From assembly GCF_002741055.1 (NCBI RefSeq), contig NZ_CP016809.1, positions 4,690,501-4,754,500 on the forward strand: 64,000 nt of DNA, in the 5' to 3' direction. Positions within the stretch are counted from its first letter, which is position 1; each line of letters opens with the position of its first letter. The position numbers and the translations under genes are program-made. This document shows positions 54,360 through 63,618 of the stretch, one piece after another. The DNA comes from Paenibacillus ihbetae. GTDB lineage: Bacteria > Bacillota > Bacilli > Paenibacillales > Paenibacillaceae. A model generated the notes under the pieces. The model was not told the origin of the DNA and did no database searches. It was given only the letters and a program-made list of their open reading frames with translations.

Positions 54360-54959
54360 ATGAATATCGGTTTAACCGGAGGAATCGCAACAGGCAAAAG
54401 CACCGTGTCCTCCATGCTGACCAAGAAGGGGGCGCTTCTCGTCGATGCGGATGTCATCGCCCGGGAAGTCATGCTCCCGGGTCATCCGGTGCTGGCTGAG
54501 GTGACCGCTCATTTCGGACAACATATTTTGCTGGAAGACGGAACGCTCAATCGAAAAAAGCTGGGGGAGATCATCTTTCGGGACCCCGAGCAGCGGGAAG
54601 CGTTGAACCGGATGACCCACCCGGCCATTCGGCAGGAAATCCGGGACCGGACGGCCGCCTATGAACGCGACTATCCGGACCGTCTCGTCGTGGCGGATAT
54701 TCCGCTGCTGCTTGAGTCGCGTGAGCAATATTCGTTTCTGGAACAAATTGTCGTCGTCTATGTTCCCAGAGAGCTGCAAATCCGGCGTCTGATGCAGCGC
54801 GATGCGCTGACCGAAGGACAAGCAGCGGCCCGTCTCGGGAGTCAGATGGATATTGAAGTCAAGAAAAGGCTTGCGGATATCGTTATCGACAATAGCGGAA
54901 CGCCGGACGAGACGAGGCAGCAGGTGGACAAGCTGTGGAACAGGATGGTCCGGGTATGA
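54360..54959 (+). CDS. coaE: dephospho-CoA kinase
   Basis: A 199-residue P-loop kinase with GLTGGIATGKST (about 4-15), VDADVIAREVM and VADIPLLLES. It adds the 3' phosphate in the last step of coenzyme A synthesis. The SD GAGGTGA precedes the ATG. The stop overlaps the start of the next gene by four bases (ATGA). Confidence 0.95.
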   Translation: MNIGLTGGIATGKSTVSSMLTKKGALLVDADVIAREVMLPGHPVLAEVTAHFGQHILLEDGTLNRKKLGEIIFRDPEQREALNRMTHPAIRQEIRDRTAAYERDYPDRLVVADIPLLLESREQYSFLEQIVVVYVPRELQIRRLMQRDALTEGQAAARLGSQMDIEVKKRLADIVIDNSGTPDETRQQVDKLWNRMVRV

Positions 54960-55522
54960 AGTGGCTTCGCAAAAAAAGAGTGCTGCTTCTGCTGTTCGTA
55001 TCTTTTGTCGGGGTGCTGTTTCTGAGCTCGAATTGGATGACCTTGTTGTATCCGATCGAGTACAGGGATGAGATTCGGAAGCATGCGGACTATTATGACG
55101 TCGATCCGTTTCTCGTTGCCTCCATTATCCGTGTAGAGACGAACTTCAAGCCCGGCAAGGAATCCAAAAAGGGTGCGCTCGGGATTATGCAGCTGATGCC
55201 GGATACGGCCAACTGGGCCATGGAAATGGCCAAGCTTCCTTCAGTGACGCTGTCCAGCGTCAAGAATGAAGTGGATACGAACATTCAGCTCGGAACCTGG
55301 TATATTCAGAACCTGCATCAGGAAATGGACGGCAATCCGATTGCGGCAATCGCTGCGTACAACGCCGGCCCGGGAAACGTCAAGAACTGGATCAAAAAGG
55401 GCATGTGGGACGGCACGTACGAGAACGTAAAGCGGATTCCGGTCGGAGAGACGCGGCATTATGTACAGCGTGTCATTTATTATTATAATCAATACACGAG
55501 CGTGTATAATGATCAGTTCTAG
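54956..55522 (+). CDS. lytic transglycosylase (SLT domain)
   Basis: A 188-residue protein with a basic start and a signal anchor (about 5-24), then an SLT domain. The catalytic Glu is in ASIIRVETNFKPGKESKKG, followed by GALGIMQLMPDTA and AIAAYNAGPGNVKNW. It cleaves peptidoglycan between MurNAc and GlcNAc outside the membrane. The start at 54956 overlaps coaE by four bases; an earlier in-frame ATG would lie inside coaE. Translational coupling is likely. Its role (growth, or spore wall) is not given by the sequence. Confidence 0.9.
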   Translation: MKWLRKKRVLLLLFVSFVGVLFLSSNWMTLLYPIEYRDEIRKHADYYDVDPFLVASIIRVETNFKPGKESKKGALGIMQLMPDTANWAMEMAKLPSVTLSSVKNEVDTNIQLGTWYIQNLHQEMDGNPIAAIAAYNAGPGNVKNWIKKGMWDGTYENVKRIPVGETRHYVQRVIYYYNQYTSVYNDQF

Positions 55523-55537
55523 GTTCCAGGCCCAGAT

Positions 55538-55562
55538 GAAGAAAAGAGCGTTGACAGCTCTT
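55538..55562 (-). terminator. terminator of the SASP gene
   Basis: On the minus strand AAGAGC-TGTCAAC-GCTCTT is followed by TTCTTC. A short stem, in the right position. Confidence 0.6.
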
Positions 55563-55599
55563 ATCAAGCCGCCAACACTCCTTTTTGAGTAAGAATCAA

Positions 55600-55827
55600 T
55601 TATTGACCGGAGAATTGACCAGCCAATTGTTGCTCGGCCAGGGTTACCAGGCGCTTCGTGATGTAACCCCCGATCGAACCGTTCTCGTAGGAAGTCATGT
55701 TACCTTGGTATCCGTCTTGTGGGATGGAGATACCAAGCTCTTGAGCTACCTCATACTTCAACTGCTCAAGAGCAGCGTTTGCGCGAGGCACAACCAGGTT
55801 GTTGGAGTTGTTGTTGCTTTGTGGCAT
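55600..55827 (-). CDS. alpha/beta-type small acid-soluble spore protein
   Basis: A 75-residue alpha/beta SASP. The N-terminal Asn/Gln-rich part is followed by the conserved ALEQLKYEVAQELGI, containing the GPR protease cleavage site (EVAQEL), and GYITKRLVTLAEQQL. These proteins coat spore DNA and are broken down for amino acids on germination. GGAGGTG precedes the ATG, and a sigma-G promoter lies just upstream. A single monocistronic gene. Confidence 0.95.
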   Translation of the reverse strand: MPQSNNNSNNLVVPRANAALEQLKYEVAQELGISIPQDGYQGNMTSYENGSIGGYITKRLVTLAEQQLAGQFSGQ

Positions 55828-55857
55828 TTGTAGTTCACCTCCTTGAGTTGGTAAAAG

Positions 55858-55887
55858 TATTATGTCTCCGGTTTCGCATTTTCATAA
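55858..55887 (-). promoter_or_regulatory. sigma-G promoter of the SASP gene
   Basis: On the minus strand TTATG, then 18 bases, then CATAATA. The -10 is perfect for CATNHTA and the -35 has one mismatch from GHATR. The distance to the start codon is about 31 bases. This agrees with forespore expression. Confidence 0.75.
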
Positions 55888-55965
55888 CAACAAAGACAGA
55901 ACATTTTTTGGTAATTTTTGCAGTTCAATTATGAAGAGTTGGATTAAAGGATGTGACATGATTTT

Positions 55966-56439
55966 ATGAAATGCCCATATTGCGGCTTTGCCGGTACGAA
56001 GGTGCTTGACTCGCGTCCGGCCAACGAGAATAAATCCATCCGGCGCAGGAGGGAATGCGAGCAGTGCAGCCGCCGTTTTACCACGTTTGAGATGGTGGAA
56101 GAAACGCCGCTGATCGTCGTGAAGAAGGATGGCAGCCGGGAGGAATTCAGCAGGGAGAAGGTGCTGCGCGGTCTGATTCGGGCCTGCGAGAAGCGCCCTG
56201 TCTCGGTGGATCAGTTGGACATGATCGTATCGGATGTGGAGAAGGCGCTCCGGAATACGGCCGCTGCCGAGGTGGAGAGCCGTCAGATCGGGGAGCTGCT
56301 GATGGAACGGCTGTATCCTGTCGACGAGGTGGCGTATGTGAGGTTCGCTTCGGTATACCGCCAGTTTAAAGATATCAATATGTTCATGAAGGAGCTGAAA
56401 AGTCTCCTCTCCAAAGATACGGACGAACAGAACCTCTAA
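55966..56439 (+). CDS. nrdR: transcriptional repressor NrdR
   Basis: A 157-residue zinc-finger and ATP-cone protein. The finger is [16 protein letters not shown] with [12 protein letters not shown], then an ATP-cone (about 45-140). It represses ribonucleotide reductase genes when dATP is high. AGGATGTGAC is the ribosome site. The gene is next in the conserved mutM-coaE-nrdR neighbourhood. Confidence 0.95.
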   Translation: MKCPYCGFAGTKVLDSRPANENKSIRRRRECEQCSRRFTTFEMVEETPLIVVKKDGSREEFSREKVLRGLIRACEKRPVSVDQLDMIVSDVEKALRNTAAAEVESRQIGELLMERLYPVDEVAYVRFASVYRQFKDINMFMKELKSLLSKDTDEQNL

Positions 56440-56567
56440 GAGCGCCTGCAGCCCATGTGCAGCCTTGGGCGCTCGAGGCCCCTGGTATCTGGATTCGTTG
56501 TTAAGTGACGTTATATTATGAAGCAAAATGCTGCATCTGTTCTTCGAACAAAAATCTAAAAAAGATG

Positions 56568-56596
56568 TTGACAGGCCTGCAGAAATTTTATATGAT
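56568..56596 (+). promoter_or_regulatory. sigma-A promoter of the tRNA gene
   Basis: TTGACA (56568-56573) and TATGAT (56591-56596) with a 17-base spacer. This is nearly ideal, 15 bases before the tRNA. Confidence 0.85.
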
Positions 56597-56611
56597 ATAG
56601 AAGTCGCTTAC

Positions 56612-56684
56612 GGGGCCTTAGCTCAGCTGGGAGAGCGCATCGCTGGCAGCGATGAGGTCAGGGGTTCGATCCCCCTAGGCTCCA
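56612..56684 (+). tRNA. tRNA-Ala (GGC)
   Basis: A complete cloverleaf: acceptor GGGGCCT with AGGCTCC, D-stem GCTC/GAGC, anticodon stem CATCG/CGATG with loop CTGGCAG (anticodon GGC at positions 34-36), and T-stem AGGGG/CCCCT with TTCGATC. The CCA end is not encoded. It reads GCC and GCU alanine codons. A strong promoter precedes and a terminator follows, so it is transcribed alone. Confidence 0.96.
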
Positions 56685-56694
56685 TACTTTAAAG

Positions 56695-56726
56695 AAAGTC
56701 CTTGGATTTCCAAGGGCTTTTTTGTT
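56695..56726 (+). terminator. terminator of tRNA-Ala
   Basis: AGTCCTTGG and CCAAGGGCT form a stem around ATTT, followed by a T run. Confidence 0.85.
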
Positions 56727-56851
56727 TTTCTGGGATCGAATTTATAATGCATATAGAAATCGGTTTGGGGATGAAATGGGACGGAACATTGGGCAGGTCC
56801 TTCATCCCATCCGCAGCTTAATAGATTATTCATGGATACGCTTGAGCTCTG

Positions 56852-57685
56852 TCATCCTCTGTTCACGGTCAGGCTCCGATAATGTTTGGGGGAGGTACCC
56901 ATGATCTTTTTAAATATTTTGGAAAACAGCAGAGGGTCGTTATAGCCTACAGAACGAGCGATATCACCGATCGCCAGCTCAGCGTTTCCCATCATTTTGC
57001 ATGCCATATCGATCCTGTAGCGAATCAAATAATCCTGAATGCTTACGTTCATTTGTCGCTTGAATAATGAGCATAAATAGCTTCGATTTAATCCTATAAA
57101 ATGTGCAATGTCCTCGATCGTGATTTTTTGGGAAAAGTTCATTTCGATAAAATCCTTCACCTGCTCAACGTAAATTTCCGCCCGGCTATCCTTCTGAACC
57201 GGGGGCGTTTCCGGTCCGGATTCCACCAACAAGGATAGCATCAGATAGAGCAGCCCCGTTAGTCTGGTTTCGCGGGCTTTATGGCTTTCACTCGATTGGG
57301 CCATGAATTGCAAATACTGATAGATCCTATCGTCTCTATCATAATAGAGGATCGGTGATGAAGGGGTTAGCCCTGCCTGCTTAAGGAGCGATTCGGCCAG
57401 CGTGCCGTTAAAACCGAACCACCCATATGACCAAGGGTTCACTTCATCGGCCTGATAATAGGTTACGACATTGGGGCAAATCAGGAACCCCTGCCCCTTC
57501 CGGAGGCGATACCTGCTTCCCCCTACCTCGAAGATTCCTTCCCCATTGAAAATATAATGGAGCAAATAGTGTGTCCTTATCGCGGGCCCGAAGCCATGGC
57601 CGGGGATACAATCCTCCATGCCAAATTGAGTGAGATGCAGTTCGGTGTGCTGTTTACTTCTCGGCAAATACTCAATCACAATCAA
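56852..57685 (-). CDS. AraC-family transcriptional regulator
   Basis: A 277-residue regulator. The N-terminal cupin-like sensor (about 10-110; RLRKGQGFLICPNVVTYY) is followed by a helical linker and a double helix-turn-helix at the C-terminus (about 185-270; ITIEDIAHFIGLNRSYLCSL and IGDIARSVGYNDPLLFSKIF). The signature pattern is intact. It is divergent from the alpha-galactosidase gene and probably activates it when a galactoside is bound, as with MsmR-type regulators. The specific ligand is inferred. Confidence 0.9.
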   Translation of the reverse strand: MIVIEYLPRSKQHTELHLTQFGMEDCIPGHGFGPAIRTHYLLHYIFNGEGIFEVGGSRYRLRKGQGFLICPNVVTYYQADEVNPWSYGWFGFNGTLAESLLKQAGLTPSSPILYYDRDDRIYQYLQFMAQSSESHKARETRLTGLLYLMLSLLVESGPETPPVQKDSRAEIYVEQVKDFIEMNFSQKITIEDIAHFIGLNRSYLCSLFKRQMNVSIQDYLIRYRIDMACKMMGNAELAIGDIARSVGYNDPLLFSKIFKKIMGTSPKHYRSLTVNRG

Positions 57686-57915
57686 AACCCCTCATGATAT
57701 AATACCTATCATAATAACATAACAAGCGAGCACCGTGCCATGTACGAAATAACTGTTGTGCTATATCATTTTTATGTGTCTGCCGCATTTCTGCAATAAC
57801 ATGATCAATCCTTAAACCATGTTTTTTTAATTCAGGACATGTCATAGGCAGGTCTACTAAGGCAGCTATATCATGCATGAAAGCTTCAATGGAAGAGAAA
57901 GAGAGGATGTAACCA
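57686..57915. other. divergent region between araC and alpha-galactosidase
   Basis: These 230 bases should hold both promoters and the AraC operator. A minus-strand open frame (57878 down to about 57672) encodes about 68 residues starting MHDIAALVDLPM, which look protein-like but match no family I know. It overlaps the araC start and could be chance. No clear operator was found. Confidence 0.25.
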
Positions 57916-60099
57916 ATGGGCGTAACGGTGCAAGAGCAAACAGGGTTGTTTCATCTACAGTCATCCGACATGAGCTATTTGATTCAGATCGTGGACGGCT
58001 ATCCTGTACATGTATATTGGGGAGGCAAACTGAGGCAGCGGGAGAAGATGAACGATCTGCTGATCCATACTCCCGCGGGGGCTGGATTGGACCGGTTGCC
58101 GCAAGAATATCCGCAGTACGGCAGCGGAGACTTCCGTAATCCGGCTTACCAAGTCGAACTTGAGGATGGAACACGGATTACCGAGCTCAAGTACGACGGC
58201 TATCGGATCCTGAAGGGAAAGCCGCATTTAATTGGACTTCCGGCTGTTTATACGGAGGACGAATCCGAAGCGGATTCACTCGAGCTGATATTAAAGGACA
58301 CATACTCGGGACTTAAAGTTGTCCTTCTCTATACCATCTTTGCGGATCGCAACGTGATCGTTCGTTCAACGCTGCTCACCAACGAGGGGGACAAGAAGCT
58401 TCGGCTTCGCCGTGCCCTAAGTGCAAGCGTCGATTTGACCGGCAAAGGCGATTTGGAAATCATGTATCTTTCCGGAGCCTGGGCGAGGGAGGGAAATATC
58501 AGACGAAGACCGCTAGTGCAGGGCGAAACCCACATCGATAGCAAAAGAGGCATGAGCAGCCATCAATTCAACCCATTCGCCGCGTTGGTCAGCAAGGAAA
58601 CGACGGAAGATCACGGGGAGGCTTTCGGCTTCAGCCTTGTGTATAGCGGCAGTTTTGAAGCTGGAGCGGAAGTGGATTCATTCGGCGCTACGCGGTTTAG
58701 CATCGGCGTGAACTCTTTTGACTTTGCCTGGCAGCTGAATCCGGGGGAAAGCTTTCAGACGCCGGAAGCGGTGATGGTGTACTCCGGACATGGACTTGGA
58801 GAGATGTCGCGGACGTACCATCGTTTGTACCGTACCCGGCTTTGCCGAGGGAAGTATCGGGACGAAGAACGGCCGATTCTGGTCAATAACTGGGAGGCCA
58901 CCTATTTTAACTTCGATGCGGACAAGTTGGTATCGATCGCAGAAGAGGGGGCCAAGTTAGGCATCGAACTGTTTGTGTTGGATGACGGTTGGTTCGGGAA
59001 ACGGGATTCCGACAATTCGTCGTTGGGCGATTGGTTCGAGGACCGCCGGAAGCTGCCTGGCGGGCTCGCGGATGTTGCGGAACGCGTCAATCGGCTTGGC
59101 TTGAAGTTCGGGCTCTGGTTCGAGCCCGAGATGATCTCCCCGGACAGCGAACTGTATCGCAAGCATCCGGATTGGTGTCTTCACGTTCCGGGGCGGAGGC
59201 GGACCGAAGCCAGATGGCAGTTGGTGCTGGATTACACTCGCCAGGAAGTGCGCGACTACATCTACGATTCGCTGTCTGCGATATTCACCAGCGTGCCGGT
59301 CTCTTACGTAAAATGGGACATGAACCGCTGCCTGACGGAGATCGGATCCGCCGCCCTGCAGCCGGAGCATCAGGCCGAGACCGCTCACCGCTATGTCCTT
59401 GGATTGTACGAGCTGCTCGAGCGCATCACTGCCGATTTTCCGCATATTTTGTTCGAAAGCTGCTCCAGCGGCGGCGGACGCTTCGATCCGGGCATGCTGT
59501 ATTACATGCCCCAAACCTGGACAAGCGATAATACCGATGCGGTCGAACGACTGAAGATTCAATACGGCACCAGCCTTGTGTATCCCGTTAGCGCGATCGG
59601 AGCACATGTGTCGGCGGTTCCGAACCATCAGGTTGGACGAATCACGCCTCTCCAATTTCGAGGAGATGTCGCCATGTCCGGAAACTTCGGATATGAGCTG
59701 GATCTTACGAAATTCACCGATGAAGAAAAGGAGACGGTCAAACGCCAAGTCGCGACCTACAAGCAGATTCGCGGTCTGGTTCAGCAAGGCGACTTATACC
59801 GCCTGAAGAGTCCTTTTGAAGGAAATGAGTCCGCCTGGATGTTCGTTTCGGAAGATAAAGAGGAAGCCCTCGTTTACGCTTTTCAAGTGATGGCCATGCC
59901 GAACGCCCCTCTGCGGACCGTGCGCCTTAGCGGACTTGACCCGGAACTGGAATACGAAGTGGAGTCCTCGATCAGCGGGGAGAAATCGATCTATGGGGGA
60001 GACAGACTGATGCAGCTTGGCCTGCCCCTTAAATACGAACAGAAGGACTATCAAAGCATGTGGTTCAGGCTGAAGGCAGTGAAGCCTGGCAAGGCGTAA
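57916..60099 (+). CDS. alpha-galactosidase, GH36
   Basis: A 727-residue GH36 alpha-galactosidase, which splits terminal alpha-1,6-galactose from melibiose, raffinose and the like. The N-terminal beta-sandwich (about 1-310) leads to a TIM barrel (about 320-640) and a C-terminal beta domain. The catalytic nucleophile is Asp468 in YVKWDMNR and the acid/base is Asp538 in WTSDNTDA, 70 residues apart as in related enzymes. LFVLDDGWFG and LWFEPEMISPDS are also present. There is no signal peptide, so it is cytoplasmic. The ATG follows AGAGGATGTAACC. A terminator follows. The product is galactose. Confidence 0.95.
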   Translation: MGVTVQEQTGLFHLQSSDMSYLIQIVDGYPVHVYWGGKLRQREKMNDLLIHTPAGAGLDRLPQEYPQYGSGDFRNPAYQVELEDGTRITELKYDGYRILKGKPHLIGLPAVYTEDESEADSLELILKDTYSGLKVVLLYTIFADRNVIVRSTLLTNEGDKKLRLRRALSASVDLTGKGDLEIMYLSGAWAREGNIRRRPLVQGETHIDSKRGMSSHQFNPFAALVSKETTEDHGEAFGFSLVYSGSFEAGAEVDSFGATRFSIGVNSFDFAWQLNPGESFQTPEAVMVYSGHGLGEMSRTYHRLYRTRLCRGKYRDEERPILVNNWEATYFNFDADKLVSIAEEGAKLGIELFVLDDGWFGKRDSDNSSLGDWFEDRRKLPGGLADVAERVNRLGLKFGLWFEPEMISPDSELYRKHPDWCLHVPGRRRTEARWQLVLDYTRQEVRDYIYDSLSAIFTSVPVSYVKWDMNRCLTEIGSAALQPEHQAETAHRYVLGLYELLERITADFPHILFESCSSGGGRFDPGMLYYMPQTWTSDNTDAVERLKIQYGTSLVYPVSAIGAHVSAVPNHQVGRITPLQFRGDVAMSGNFGYELDLTKFTDEEKETVKRQVATYKQIRGLVQQGDLYRLKSPFEGNESAWMFVSEDKEEALVYAFQVMAMPNAPLRTVRLSGLDPELEYEVESSISGEKSIYGGDRLMQLGLPLKYEQKDYQSMWFRLKAVKPGKA

Positions 60100-60140
60100 T
60101 ATCAAGTCCCATGCCCGATTGAGAAATCATCGATGAAGCT

Positions 60141-60170
60141 AAGCCCCTTTCTAAGTGAAAAGGGGCTTTT
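60141..60170 (+). terminator. terminator after alpha-galactosidase
   Basis: AAGCCCCTTT and AAAGGGGCTT pair around CTAAGTGA, followed by TT. It lies before the start of the histidine kinase at 60205, which argues against an earlier kinase start. Confidence 0.85.
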
Positions 60171-60204
60171 GCACGCAGCAAGACAGACTCGGGAGGTTGT
60201 AGAC

Positions 60205-61986
60205 ATGTTTTTTATCCGAATCATGAATGACATGAAAATGAAGAAGAAGCTGGCGATTACGTTCATATCGGTGGCCGTTCTTCCCTTGCTGCTATCCGGC
60301 CTGTTTCTGACCGGGAAGCTCCGCGAGCTTGTCATTAGAGACGCCTTTACGCAAGTATCCAACAATGTTGAACGCGTCCGAAAACGTACGGAAGAGCTGA
60401 TCAAGGTGCCGCTCGATATTTCAAACCGGCTGATGAATGACAACATGATGAAGAGAGTAGCCGGCCAAAAGTACGACAGCTATGTCGAAGTCATTCAGGC
60501 ATACCGGGCGTACACGGATATTCGCGACTACCTCCAGCAGTACAAGGAGATATCGGGTATCCGCGTCTATGCAGAAAATAAGGGGGCGCTCAACAATTGG
60601 GAATTTATCCAGCCGGACGAAAGCATCACCACCCAAAACTGGTATAAGGAGGCCATTAAGCAGAAAGGGCTGGTTGGCTGGAATTTAATCGAAGATGAAC
60701 GGAAGGCTGCCGAGTATCTAAGCTTGTTTCGTTCCTTTCCGCTTGACTCCTCTGGGCGAAAAGGGGTTCTGGTCATCAATGTGGACAAGCAGCATTTAAG
60801 TTCCATTCTGGACCAAGAGTCGTTTCCTACCTTTATCGTGGATAATCAGCATCGGATCGTCGCGTCCAATCAAGCTGGAGGATCGGGAAAGGAATTATCG
60901 GATATGCACACCAGTGAAAATATACGATCCCTTCAGGAAGGAAGCTACGACATGTCCGTCAACGGCAAAGCGTCCAAGGTGGTTATCGCCAGCTTACATC
61001 CACAGGATAGCTGGAACGGACTTCGCATTATTTCCATTTTCTCCGTTGCCGAAATTACCCGTGATGCTAATCAAGTGATCCGTCTCGGCGTGGCCGTGAT
61101 CACAGCCAGTCTGCTATTTGCCGCCCTGCTTGTTTATGCTTCCGCTTCGTTATTATCCGGAAGGCTCCTCCGGTTGAGCAAGCATATGTCCAAAGTCCGG
61201 TCCGGATCCTGGGAAGCCTTTCTGCATATCGATGGAAATGACGAAATTGGCATGCTGTCCAGGCAATTTAATGCGCTGGTCAGAGACGTGAACGATTTGG
61301 TCCATGAGGTCCAGGAAACGAATCACCAGAAAAGCCTGGTGGAGCAGAGGCAGAACGAGATCAAGTTCAAGATGCTGACCAGCCAGATTAACCCCCATTT
61401 TCTGTTCAACTCGCTGGAGTCGATCCGGATGGAGGCCCATATTCGCAAGCAAGACGATATCGCGGATGCGGTGTGGCTGCTGAGTACGCTCCTGCGCAGC
61501 AGTCTCGAGACCGGCAACGGGAAGATTCCGCTCAGCAAAGAGCTTGAGCGGGTGCGCTGTTATCTCGATATTCAGAAGTTCAGGTATGAAGACCGTTTGA
61601 GGTATCAATTGACGGTGGGCCCGGGTCTGCAGGAGATGATGGTCCCGCCGTTCATGATCCAGCCACTGGTGGAGAACGCAGTCGTTCATGGATTGGATAA
61701 CCGCGCGGAAGGAGTCTTCATTAAAGTAGAAGTAAAAGAAATTTCAAGGGGAGTTCAAGTCAACGTGAGTGATAACGGCGCCGGCCTTTCGGCCGATCGT
61801 CTCGCGCTTATACGGGAAGAGCTTGCTTCATCCGTTCTGGATGAGGAGGAGCAGCGGATCGGGCTACGAAACGTAAATGACCGGCTTACCTTGCTGTACG
61901 GGGCAGCCAGTGCGCTGCATATCGAAAGCGAACCTGGGGTCGGAACTTGTGTCACATTTTTTATTCCTGGAGGTGGTTCCGAATGA
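60205..61986 (+). CDS. YesM-type sensor histidine kinase
   Basis: A 593-residue membrane kinase of the His_kinase/LytS-YesM class. TM1 is at about 16-36, a large cache-like extracellular domain at about 40-290, TM2 at about 293-318, HAMP at about 315-370, then the His-kinase motif with His398 in QINPHFLFNSLESI, and the ATPase (VENAVVHGLDN, GIGLRNVNDRL). The start at 60205 follows GGGAGGTTG and lies after a terminator. It senses an extracellular sugar or binding protein, and its stop overlaps the next gene by four bases. Confidence 0.93.
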   Translation: MFFIRIMNDMKMKKKLAITFISVAVLPLLLSGLFLTGKLRELVIRDAFTQVSNNVERVRKRTEELIKVPLDISNRLMNDNMMKRVAGQKYDSYVEVIQAYRAYTDIRDYLQQYKEISGIRVYAENKGALNNWEFIQPDESITTQNWYKEAIKQKGLVGWNLIEDERKAAEYLSLFRSFPLDSSGRKGVLVINVDKQHLSSILDQESFPTFIVDNQHRIVASNQAGGSGKELSDMHTSENIRSLQEGSYDMSVNGKASKVVIASLHPQDSWNGLRIISIFSVAEITRDANQVIRLGVAVITASLLFAALLVYASASLLSGRLLRLSKHMSKVRSGSWEAFLHIDGNDEIGMLSRQFNALVRDVNDLVHEVQETNHQKSLVEQRQNEIKFKMLTSQINPHFLFNSLESIRMEAHIRKQDDIADAVWLLSTLLRSSLETGNGKIPLSKELERVRCYLDIQKFRYEDRLRYQLTVGPGLQEMMVPPFMIQPLVENAVVHGLDNRAEGVFIKVEVKEISRGVQVNVSDNGAGLSADRLALIREELASSVLDEEEQRIGLRNVNDRLTLLYGAASALHIESEPGVGTCVTFFIPGGGSE

Positions 61987-63533
61987 TGAAGGTCATGATC
62001 GTGGACGATGAACCGAAGCTTCGTCAAGGCCTTCAAACCTTGATACCGTGGGAAAGCCTGGGACTAACCGTTACGGCCACGGCATCCAATGGTATTGAAG
62101 CGTTGGAAATGATTCAACAAGAGCCTCCAGACATTGCCGTCGTCGATATCCGCATGCCGCTTATGGACGGTTTGCAATTGATCCAGTCCCTTACATCGAC
62201 CGGTTATCCAATGCAATTTATCATCCTAAGCGGGTATGCCGACTTCGAATATGCCAAGCAAGCGATTAAATACGGGGTTTCCGGGTATCTCCTTAAACCT
62301 GTGGATATCAGTGAAATGAAGAATACGCTAAAGCGGGTAAGCGAGCGTATCAAAGAGGACCGCCTGAAACAGGGGCAGCACCAGATGAAGGCTGTGAACC
62401 GGGAGTGGTTTTTGCACGATCTTTTCGCTCCGCAGGATAAATTCAAAGACCCCGCCGCTATGAAGAGCATGGCAAAAGAGGCCGGGCTGCTGTGGAGCAG
62501 CTATGAGACCGTTGCGGTTTTTCCGCGGGTTTCCGAAGTCGAGCGCCCCGATGCGCTGCAGAGGCTTGATCATGCGCTGAAGCCGATCATTGAAGGCAGA
62601 GATATGGGGGTGGTTACCGTTAGTCCCCCGTACGTCATCCTGCTCCTGCGAGAGCCGCTGCGCAGCAAACAGCGCCGGGAGGAATTGTACCGGGAGATCC
62701 GGAACGCTTCGGGCGACTACCGATTCGTCGCTGCAACCGGGGGAACGGTATCGGTGCCCGAAGAGATTAACCGCTCATTTTTAAAAGCACAGGACTTGAT
62801 CAAGCAAGCCTTCTTCTGCGAGAAGGGACGTCTGCTGGGGCCCAATCCTTCGCTTCATTCTGTACCGGAATCCACTCGGCCGTCGAACCATAACGTCGAA
62901 GAGACGACGGAGGAGCTTATCTTCCGCTTGTATTACAGCTTGGATGCAGGCAACCAGACCATGATTCGTCCATTGTTGGAAGAGGCGGCTGCATTTTTCC
63001 TTACGCAGGAGCCGGATGAAAGCTTTGTCAAAGAATCGTTCTTCTTTCTATCCAACGCCGTCATTCATAAGCTGACTGCGGGCTCCCGTAAGGAAATGAA
63101 GGGGACAGAGGAGGTTTCGCGATTTTTGAAAGGGATATTCGAATACGAGTTTTTGGACGAGCTGATCGACGAGACCTGCCGTTTTCTGCTCGGATTAGCG
63201 GAGGACGCTGAACCGGAAGGGAAGGAAAAAGAATTAAAGATCATGATCAACATCATTCATAGGCATTATGCCGACAACCTGAAACTGGAAACATTGGCCG
63301 GGATGCTGAACTACAGCACGGCATATTTGGGACAGCTCTTTAAAAATAAGACAGGTGAGTACTTCAACACTTACCTGGACAGGGTCCGGATCCAAAAAGC
63401 CAAGGAGCTGCTGGAACAGGGAAAGAAGGTTTATGAGGTCGCCGAACTCGTCGGTTACACAAGCGTCAATTACTTCCACAGCAAATTCAAAAAATACGAG
63501 GGCCGTTCACCCTCTGAATTTAAAAATCCATAA
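61983..63533 (+). CDS. YesN-type AraC-family response regulator
   Basis: A 516-residue regulator. The receiver has the acid pocket DDE (8-10) and Asp55 in VVDIRMPLMDG. A long middle section (about 130-410) of the YesN type follows, then an AraC double helix-turn-helix at the C-terminus (LKLETLAGMLNYSTAYLGQLF and VYEVAELVGYTSVNYFHSKF). Start ATG 61983, or 61986, after GGAGGTGG. It overlaps the kinase gene, so the pair is co-translated. It probably activates the following sugar ABC transporter genes. Confidence 0.93.
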   Translation: MMKVMIVDDEPKLRQGLQTLIPWESLGLTVTATASNGIEALEMIQQEPPDIAVVDIRMPLMDGLQLIQSLTSTGYPMQFIILSGYADFEYAKQAIKYGVSGYLLKPVDISEMKNTLKRVSERIKEDRLKQGQHQMKAVNREWFLHDLFAPQDKFKDPAAMKSMAKEAGLLWSSYETVAVFPRVSEVERPDALQRLDHALKPIIEGRDMGVVTVSPPYVILLLREPLRSKQRREELYREIRNASGDYRFVAATGGTVSVPEEINRSFLKAQDLIKQAFFCEKGRLLGPNPSLHSVPESTRPSNHNVEETTEELIFRLYYSLDAGNQTMIRPLLEEAAAFFLTQEPDESFVKESFFFLSNAVIHKLTAGSRKEMKGTEEVSRFLKGIFEYEFLDELIDETCRFLLGLAEDAEPEGKEKELKIMINIIHRHYADNLKLETLAGMLNYSTAYLGQLFKNKTGEYFNTYLDRVRIQKAKELLEQGKKVYEVAELVGYTSVNYFHSKFKKYEGRSPSEFKNP

Positions 63534-63618
63534 TTTGTGGATGATTTTTACCGAAATCCGTGGTATGGGCCGCTTCTCTCCTATGACTTATGATGAAGTC
63601 TAGGAGAGGGGGGGAAAC

